A stretch of DNA of 11,499 bases from positions 1 through 11,499 of the forward strand of contig CALAEX010000223.1 of the NCBI GenBank assembly GCA_937891165.1. Direction: 5' to 3'. The position numbers and the translations under genes were made by a program. How positions within the stretch are numbered: the first letter of the stretch is position 1; every line of letters starts with the position of its first letter. Below the pieces are notes generated by a model, which ran no database searches, had not been told where the DNA came from, and saw only the letters and a program-made list of their open reading frames with translations. Below, piece after piece: positions 6,784-11,499 of the stretch. This DNA comes from an uncultured Lachnospiraceae bacterium. GTDB taxonomy: Bacteria; Bacillota; Clostridia; Lachnospirales; Lachnospiraceae.

Positions 6784-9699
6784 ATGAAGGATTTTACAAC
6801 ATTAACAGCGTATACGTTATTGAAAACAGAGGATTTACCAGATGTAAAAGGAACAGGTTATTATTTTCAGCATAAGAAATCAGGTGCAAAGCTTGTTTGG
6901 ATTGAGAATGCGGATGATAATAAAGTATTTTCGATTGCATTTCGTACACCACCTGAAAACTCTACAGGTGTGGCACATATCATTGAGCATACCGTATTAT
7001 GTGGTTCAGAAAGTTTTCCAGCCAAAGACCCATTTATTGAATTAGCAAAGGGGTCTTTAAATACCTTTTTAAATGCAATGACCTTTCCAGATAAGACAAT
7101 GTATCCAGTGGCAAGTTGCAATATGCAAGACTTTAAAAATTTGATGCATGTTTACATGGATGCGGTGCTTTATCCCAATATTTATATTACAGAAGAAATT
7201 TTCAAGCAAGAAGGTTGGCATTATGAACTAGAAAGTGAAGAAGATGAACTAACCTATAATGGTATTGTTTATAGTGAAATGAAAGGGGCATTTTCTTCTC
7301 CAGAACAAGTTCTTGCAAGAGAATCCATGAATACGCTGTTTCCAGATACCTCTTATGGAGTGGAATCCGGTGGTAATCCTGACTTTATTCCGGAATTAAC
7401 TTATGAAGAATATTTAAATTTCCATAGAAGATATTATCATCCAATCAATAGCTATATTTATTTATATGGTGATATGGATATTGTAGAACGTTTAGAATGG
7501 TTAGATACCGAATATTTATCTCAGTTTGATAAAATTTCCTTAGATTCTTCTTTAAAGGTACAGAAGCAATTTGATGGTATAAAACATATGGAACGCACAT
7601 ATTCTGTAGAAGAATTAAACGGAGATAGCGGGGTTTATTATTCTTATAATATATTAGCAGGACAGTCTGCTGATTTAATGGAAGGAACAGCATTTGAAAT
7701 TTTAGACCAAGTATTATTTTCTGCTCCTGGTGCACCAGTAAAACAGGCTTTGATTGATGCAGGAATTGGAGAAGATTATTTTACAAGTTATAATGGAGAT
7801 GTATTACAGCCATTCTTTACAGTTTCTGTAAAAGATGCAAAAACAGGACAGAAGGAGTTATTTTTAAAAACACTTCGCTCGGCATTAGAAAAATGTGTAA
7901 CGGAAGGTTTAAAGAAAACTTCGGTACTTGCGGCAATCAATGCTCAGGAATTCCGTTATAAAGAAGCTGATTTTGGACGTTATCCAAAAGGGCTTTTGTA
8001 TGGCATCAATATGATGAGCAGTTGGCTTTATAATGATAATGAACCATTTTTGTATTTACATGCAAATAAAGTATATGCCGAATTAAAAGAAAAAATAGAT
8101 ACGGGATATTTTGAAGGTTTAATTCAAAAATATTTCTTAGACAGCAAGCATGGTACGGTATTGACTTTAAAACCAAAGGCGGGATTAAATGCAGAAAAAG
8201 AAAAGGCATTACAGGAACGATTGGCAGAGTATAAGGCTTCGTTAAGTGAAGAAGAAGTAAAAGCATTAGTGATTGCTACAAGACAGTTAAAGGAATATCA
8301 AGAAGAACCATCTACAAAAGAACAGTTAGAAAAGATTCCAATGCTTTCCATTGAAGATATTGAGAAAAAAGCAAAAGGTTATAAGAACGAGAAATTTTTA
8401 GAAGATAAAGCAGATGCTGTATGGCACAATATTGAAACAAATGGCATCAATTATATGCGTTTGGTTTTTGATGCAAAGAAGTTAGAATTTTCTGAAGTAC
8501 CATATTGTGGATTGTTAGTGAATATACTTTCTTTGGTAGATACAAAGAAGCATGGATATAAAGAGTTGTCTGATGAAATTAATACCTATACAGGTGGATT
8601 TAGTAGTAGTATTTTCACTTATACAACAACTGAGAATTTCAAAGCGTTTGAACCAAAAGTTTCGATTTCAATGAAGGCATTAGCAGAAAATACAAAAAAA
8701 GCTGTCGAATTTATGACAGAAATTCTTTGTGAATCGGTATTCACTGATGCAAAACGTGTGCAGGAAATTTTGTTAGAATTAAAATCCAGATTAGAAATGA
8801 AATTTATGGGCAGTGGTCATATTGTAGCAATGGATAGAGCAACTTCTTATTATAGTGAAAATGCCGTTTTTGAAGATATGACACAAGGTGTTAGTTATTA
8901 TGAATTTGTAAAAAATCTAACCGAACAGTATGAAGAAAAACAGACAGAAATTGCTCAAATGTTAGAAAAAGTAGCAAAGAAGTTATTTACAAAGAACAAC
9001 TTTGTGCTTAGTTTAACAGCAAATGCAGAAGGTAAGGAATTTTTTGAACAAGAAATTGGACAATTGCTTTCTGTACTTCCAGAAGCAGTAGCAGGAACTT
9101 TGCTTCAAATGCCAGTAGAAAAGAAAAATGAAGGCTTTAAAACACCGGGACAAGTACAGTATGTTGTTCGTAGTGGTAATTTTAAAGAAAAGGGCATTGA
9201 ATATAAAGGAGCATATGAAGTGCTTCGAACCATTCTTGGATATGGATACCTTTGGAATGAAATTCGTGTCAAAGGTGGTGCATATGGTGCAGGTATTACA
9301 ATTGGTATGGATGGTAAGACTTCGTTTTATTCTTATCGTGACCCAAATTTGGCAGAAACAAATGCAGTTTATGAAAATGTAGTTGCTTATTTGGAACAAT
9401 TCGAAGCAGATGAAAGAGAAATGACAAAAAATATTATTGGAACAATGAGCAATATGGATTTTCCTCTTTCTCCAATGGCAGAAGGAAGTCGTTCGTTCCA
9501 TGCTTATTTAATGCATCGGGATGAAGCTATGGTTCAAAAATATAGAGATGAAGTATTAGGAGCAACCGCAGAGGATATTCGAAATGCAAAAGAAATGCTT
9601 CAAGCCGTACTTTCCGAAGGATATTTCTGTACCGTTGGTTCTGCTAACAAAGTGGAAGCTTGTAAGGAATTATTTGATACTGTAAAGACGTTGATGTAA
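6784..9699 (+). CDS. M16C zinc metallopeptidase (presequence protease / insulinase-like)
   Basis: The 971-residue protein matches the PreP/Cym1/falcilysin branch of M16 in length and layout. These are clamshell peptidases of two halves that degrade short unfolded peptides inside a closed chamber. The inverted zinc motif HIIEH occupies residues 65-69 (H65 and H69 bind zinc, E68 catalyses). The third ligand is E165 in VYSEMKGAF, 100 residues from H65 as in PreP. An M16C-associated helical region lies in the middle. RVKGGAYGAG (R828, Y834) in the C-terminal half supplies the Arg/Tyr pair typical of substrate binding. There is no signal peptide, so it should be cytosolic. ATG 6784 is preceded by AGAGGGA; an extension to TTG 6736 would start inside the terminator. 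Era follows after 17 bases, suggesting co-transcription. I see no clear promoter between the terminator and this gene. Confidence 0.92.
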   Translation: MKDFTTLTAYTLLKTEDLPDVKGTGYYFQHKKSGAKLVWIENADDNKVFSIAFRTPPENSTGVAHIIEHTVLCGSESFPAKDPFIELAKGSLNTFLNAMTFPDKTMYPVASCNMQDFKNLMHVYMDAVLYPNIYITEEIFKQEGWHYELESEEDELTYNGIVYSEMKGAFSSPEQVLARESMNTLFPDTSYGVESGGNPDFIPELTYEEYLNFHRRYYHPINSYIYLYGDMDIVERLEWLDTEYLSQFDKISLDSSLKVQKQFDGIKHMERTYSVEELNGDSGVYYSYNILAGQSADLMEGTAFEILDQVLFSAPGAPVKQALIDAGIGEDYFTSYNGDVLQPFFTVSVKDAKTGQKELFLKTLRSALEKCVTEGLKKTSVLAAINAQEFRYKEADFGRYPKGLLYGINMMSSWLYNDNEPFLYLHANKVYAELKEKIDTGYFEGLIQKYFLDSKHGTVLTLKPKAGLNAEKEKALQERLAEYKASLSEEEVKALVIATRQLKEYQEEPSTKEQLEKIPMLSIEDIEKKAKGYKNEKFLEDKADAVWHNIETNGINYMRLVFDAKKLEFSEVPYCGLLVNILSLVDTKKHGYKELSDEINTYTGGFSSSIFTYTTTENFKAFEPKVSISMKALAENTKKAVEFMTEILCESVFTDAKRVQEILLELKSRLEMKFMGSGHIVAMDRATSYYSENAVFEDMTQGVSYYEFVKNLTEQYEEKQTEIAQMLEKVAKKLFTKNNFVLSLTANAEGKEFFEQEIGQLLSVLPEAVAGTLLQMPVEKKNEGFKTPGQVQYVVRSGNFKEKGIEYKGAYEVLRTILGYGYLWNEIRVKGGAYGAGITIGMDGKTSFYSYRDPNLAETNAVYENVVAYLEQFEADEREMTKNIIGTMSNMDFPLSPMAEGSRSFHAYLMHRDEAMVQKYRDEVLGATAEDIRNAKEMLQAVLSEGYFCTVGSANKVEACKELFDTVKTLM

Positions 9700-9716
9700 T
9701 ATAAGATGAGGAGAAT

Positions 9717-10631
9717 ATGGAAAAGCAGATAAAGTCGGGATTTGTGACGTTGATTGGTAGACCGAATGTGGGAAAATCGACATTGATGAATCATTTAATT
9801 GGGCAGAAGATTGCGATTACTTCGGATAAGCCACAGACAACGAGAAATCGTATTCAAACGGTGTATACGGATGAGAGAGGGCAAGTCATTTTCTTAGATA
9901 CTCCTGGTATTCATAAGGCGAAGAATAAGCTAGGGGAATATATGGTGAAAGTAGCGAAAGAAACGTTGAGTGAAGTCGATGTAATACTTTGGTTAGTAGA
10001 GCCAACTATATTTATTGGTGCAGGAGAACAGCATATTATTGAGCAGTTGCAGAATATAAGAACGCCAATTATTCTTGTTATCAATAAAATTGACACAGTA
10101 AAAAAAGAAGAAATTATGGCGGCAATTGAAGCGTATCAGGAAAAGTTACCATTTGCAGAAATTATTCCAGTTTCTGCAAAGAAAAAAGAAAATACAGACC
10201 GTCTAATGGAGTTGGTATTTCGTTATCTTCCTTATGGTCCAATGTATTATGATGAAGATACAGTGACAGACCAGCCAGAGCGTCAAATTGTAGCAGAATT
10301 GATAAGAGAAAAGGCACTTCGTTTGTTAGGAGATGAAGTACCTCATGGAATTGCTGTGACGATTGAGAAGATGAGAGAGCGTGCAGACGGTTCTATGGTA
10401 GATATTGAAGCAACGATTGTTTGTGAAAGAGATTCTCATAAAGGGATTATTATTGGTAAACAAGGGGCAATGTTGAAAAAAATTGGTACGAAAGCAAGAG
10501 AAGAAATAGAACGACTTTTTGAGTATAAAGTGAATTTAAAACTTTGGGTAAAAGTGAAGAAAGACTGGAGAGATTCGGATATTTTAATGAAAAATTATGG
10601 ATATCGGGATAACAAAGAAGAATCGTTCTAG
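9717..10631 (+). CDS. era: GTPase Era
   Basis: The 304-residue protein is a TrmE-Era-EngA-type GTPase that binds the 3' end of 16S rRNA and helps mature the 30S subunit. G1 is GRPNVGKS (14-21), G2 lies in TSDKPQTTRNR (T41, T42), G3 is DTPG (61-64), G4 is NKID (123-126) and G5 is SAK (153-155). A C-terminal KH RNA-binding domain carries GIIIGKQG (243-250), and KLWVKVKKDWRD precedes the end. Length and motif order are those of a complete Era. GAGGAG at 9708-9713 precedes ATG closely. It follows the peptidase gene after 17 bases and is followed by a YqzL-like gene. Its codons seem to use somewhat more NCG and ACG triplets than the preceding gene, though I did not count them. Confidence 0.97.
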   Translation: MEKQIKSGFVTLIGRPNVGKSTLMNHLIGQKIAITSDKPQTTRNRIQTVYTDERGQVIFLDTPGIHKAKNKLGEYMVKVAKETLSEVDVILWLVEPTIFIGAGEQHIIEQLQNIRTPIILVINKIDTVKKEEIMAAIEAYQEKLPFAEIIPVSAKKKENTDRLMELVFRYLPYGPMYYDEDTVTDQPERQIVAELIREKALRLLGDEVPHGIAVTIEKMRERADGSMVDIEATIVCERDSHKGIIIGKQGAMLKKIGTKAREEIERLFEYKVNLKLWVKVKKDWRDSDILMKNYGYRDNKEESF

Positions 10632-10773
10632 TAAAATACAGGAAATTGTTTTCCAATTGTTCCATAGGGTAATAGAAATACTTTCGGAAATACTAAGCAT
10701 ATCAAATAAGAGAGAGTTCACAAAGGACAAGTTTTAGTGGATAGTGATGAAATATGCGAAAGGAGAAGAAAGA

Positions 10774-10950
10774 GTGGAAGAAAAAAAAGATAGGTTGCCT
10801 GATATGGAACTAGGAAAAGAATTTTTGGCACAGGTGCAAAATAAAGATGTTATGCCAGATTATTGGCAGCAGTTTTTGCAAACAGGACGAGTGCAAGATT
10901 ATTTGAATTATAGAGCGAATGCACAAGAGGAAATAAAGCGAGATTTTTAA
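10774..10950 (+). CDS. YqzL-like small protein
   Basis: The 58-residue acidic protein has a charged N-terminus (MEEKKDRLPDMELGKEF) and ends in DYWQQFLQTGRVQDYLNYRA plus a short charged tail. The W-x(2)-F-x(2)-TG-x(3)-YL pattern resembles YqzL, the tiny protein encoded between era and recO in Bacillus. The position just after era supports this; the function of the family is unknown to me. I chose GTG 10774 because AAAGGAG at 10759-10765 is eight bases upstream. GTG 10744 and ATG 10747 are in frame but lack a ribosome binding site. The 142 bases between era and this gene hold only a short GGAAA/TTTCC hairpin and a repeated AAATACT (near 10676 and 10688), with no obvious terminator. The alternative is an unrelated short protein with a chance match. 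Confidence 0.6.
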   Translation: MEEKKDRLPDMELGKEFLAQVQNKDVMPDYWQQFLQTGRVQDYLNYRANAQEEIKRDF

Positions 10951-10969
10951 AAATTTAATGGAAAAGTGC

Positions 10970-10998
10970 TTGACAGATGCATATAACCACGCTATAAT
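10970..10998 (+). promoter_or_regulatory. Consensus sigma-A promoter of the rpsL transcript
   Basis: TTGACA (10970-10975) and TATAAT (10993-10998) are both perfect matches to the sigma-A consensus, with the optimal 17-base spacer. Transcription should begin near 11005. It lies 20 bases after the YqzL-like stop codon and makes rpsL the first gene of a new, strongly transcribed unit. Confidence 0.9.
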
Positions 10999-11002
10999 GC
11001 AA

Positions 11003-11342
11003 CTTGCGTGCGTTATGTGCGTTTGTTTTTTGTGCATGTTAAAATGCAAGGTGACTTAAAAATAGGTTGTGCAGCTATTTATTATTGCAAAATTGATGAA
11101 ATAACATCAAAAAGCAATGAACAAAAGGGTGAATAGAAAAGAAGGGAGTATGTTACTGAATTATAAATCTAGGAAGTAAGAGATTTATAATATACCCAGC
11201 GTTAATGGGAAATTTACGCCTATGGAGTATCCCACCCATGTGAGTAGTATCTTAGTAATGATTACGAAAACAGATACGTTGAAATAGGAATGAAACATAA
11301 AAATTTTTAATTTTTTATAAGTTTTCAGTAACGGTGAAGATT
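11003..11342 (+). ncRNA. Long structured 5' leader of rpsL
   Basis: About 340 nt separate the promoter from rpsL and contain many stems. CTTGC (11003-11007) pairs with GCAAG (11046-11050). AAATAG (11060-11065) pairs with CTATTT (11075-11080). ATTGC+TTGATG (11084-11098) pairs with CATCAA+GCAAT (11105-11118). ATTATAAATCT (11160-11170) pairs perfectly with AGATTTATAAT (11181-11191). GCGTTAA (11199-11205) pairs with TTTACGC (11213-11219), and its loop base run TGGGA (11206-11210) can form a pseudoknot with TCCCA (11230-11234). GTATCT (11247-11252) pairs with AGATAC (11272-11277). An AT-only hairpin follows near 11300-11320. I recognise no known riboswitch class. Autogenous control by a ribosomal protein or attenuation is the natural guess, but neither is shown. 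Confidence 0.5.
11150..11179 (+). CDS. Possible nine-codon leader peptide in the rpsL leader
   Basis: ATG at 11150 opens MLLNYKSRK and stops at TAA 11177-11179, inside the loop of the 11-bp hairpin at 11160-11191. Ribosomes translating it would melt that hairpin. The upstream GAAGGGAG is very close to the ATG, so initiation is uncertain and the frame may be accidental. Confidence 0.2.
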   Translation: MLLNYKSRK

Positions 11343-11499
11343 ATGCCTACATTTAACCAGTTAGTTAGAAAAGGTAGACAGACTATTGAGAAGAAGTCCA
11401 CAGCACCTGCTTTATTAAAGGGTTATAATTCCTTAAACAAGAAAGCAACTGAAACATCTTCTCCACAGAAGAGAGGAGTTTGTACTGCAGTTAGAACAG
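11343..11499 (+). CDS. rpsL: 30S ribosomal protein S12, N-terminal part (runs off the window)
   Basis: The visible 52 residues open MPTFNQLVRKGR and continue through APALLKGYNSLNKKATETSS to PQKRGVCTAVRT, the highly conserved N-terminus of S12, a component of the decoding centre of the small subunit. The rest, including the PNSALRK loop where streptomycin-resistance changes usually fall, lies beyond the right edge. GGTGA at 11333-11337 is five bases before ATG. Codon use is that of a highly expressed gene. In most bacteria rpsL heads or lies in the str operon with rpsG, fusA and tuf; those would follow outside the window. No rpoC lies upstream; the preceding genes are era and a YqzL-like gene. 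Confidence 0.97.
   Translation, partial: MPTFNQLVRKGRQTIEKKSTAPALLKGYNSLNKKATETSSPQKRGVCTAVRT

Noticed and set aside
9013..9501. 162-codon frame on the minus strand inside the peptidase gene
   Set aside because: The product is a Cys/Phe/Ile-rich antisense reading of an AT-rich coding region, with no ribosome binding site or family resemblance.
10941..10960. Terminator after the YqzL-like gene
   Set aside because: ATTTTTAAAAAT is a palindrome made only of A and T with no loop and no GC stem, so it cannot act as a normal terminator.

Overview
The window looks like a chromosomal segment of a low-GC Gram-positive anaerobe, most likely a Lachnospiraceae-type Clostridia. The evidence is strong purine-rich ribosome binding sites, consensus sigma-A promoters, AT-rich codon use, the S12 sequence at the right edge, and the pairing of an M16C presequence-protease-like peptidase with Era. 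This placement comes from reading the proteins, not from a database search.

Layout, left to right. Positions 1-56 are the right end of an IS200/IS605-type element: the last codons of a tnpB-like gene, whose stop codon sits in the loop and stem of a terminal hairpin, followed by GGTTCAAC. The element abuts a truncated hsdR (type I restriction subunit), of which only the C-terminal third is visible, ending at a good terminator (1165-1201). Next come a divergent HAM1/RdgB-like nucleotide pyrophosphatase (1295-1918) and a large intracellular GH36 alpha-galactosidase (1997-4417). A near-consensus promoter (4447-4475) then drives guaB (IMP dehydrogenase, 4597-6051).

The gene-free stretch 6052-6349 is not empty. 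It holds a 10-bp perfect hairpin, further stem-loops, and a terminal hairpin matching the pattern of the tnpB right end at the left edge of the window. I read it as a tnpB-less IS605-derived element or solo omega-RNA-like relic. It ends about 30 bp before a single-domain PilZ (cyclic-di-GMP receptor) gene (6350-6706), which has its own strong terminator (6715-6753).

The M16C metallopeptidase (6784-9699) and era (9717-10631) are closely spaced and probably co-transcribed. A small YqzL-like gene (10774-10950) follows, as in the era-yqzL-recO order of other Firmicutes, but recO is absent. Instead a perfect TTGACA-17-TATAAT promoter (10970-10998) starts a roughly 340-nt, heavily structured leader in front of rpsL (S12), which runs off the right edge.

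Most genes here are housekeeping: purine synthesis, nucleotide sanitation, 30S assembly and ribosomal protein S12. The accessory signals are the two IS605-type ends, the broken hsdR and the structured rpsL leader. I found no tRNA, rRNA or CRISPR array.
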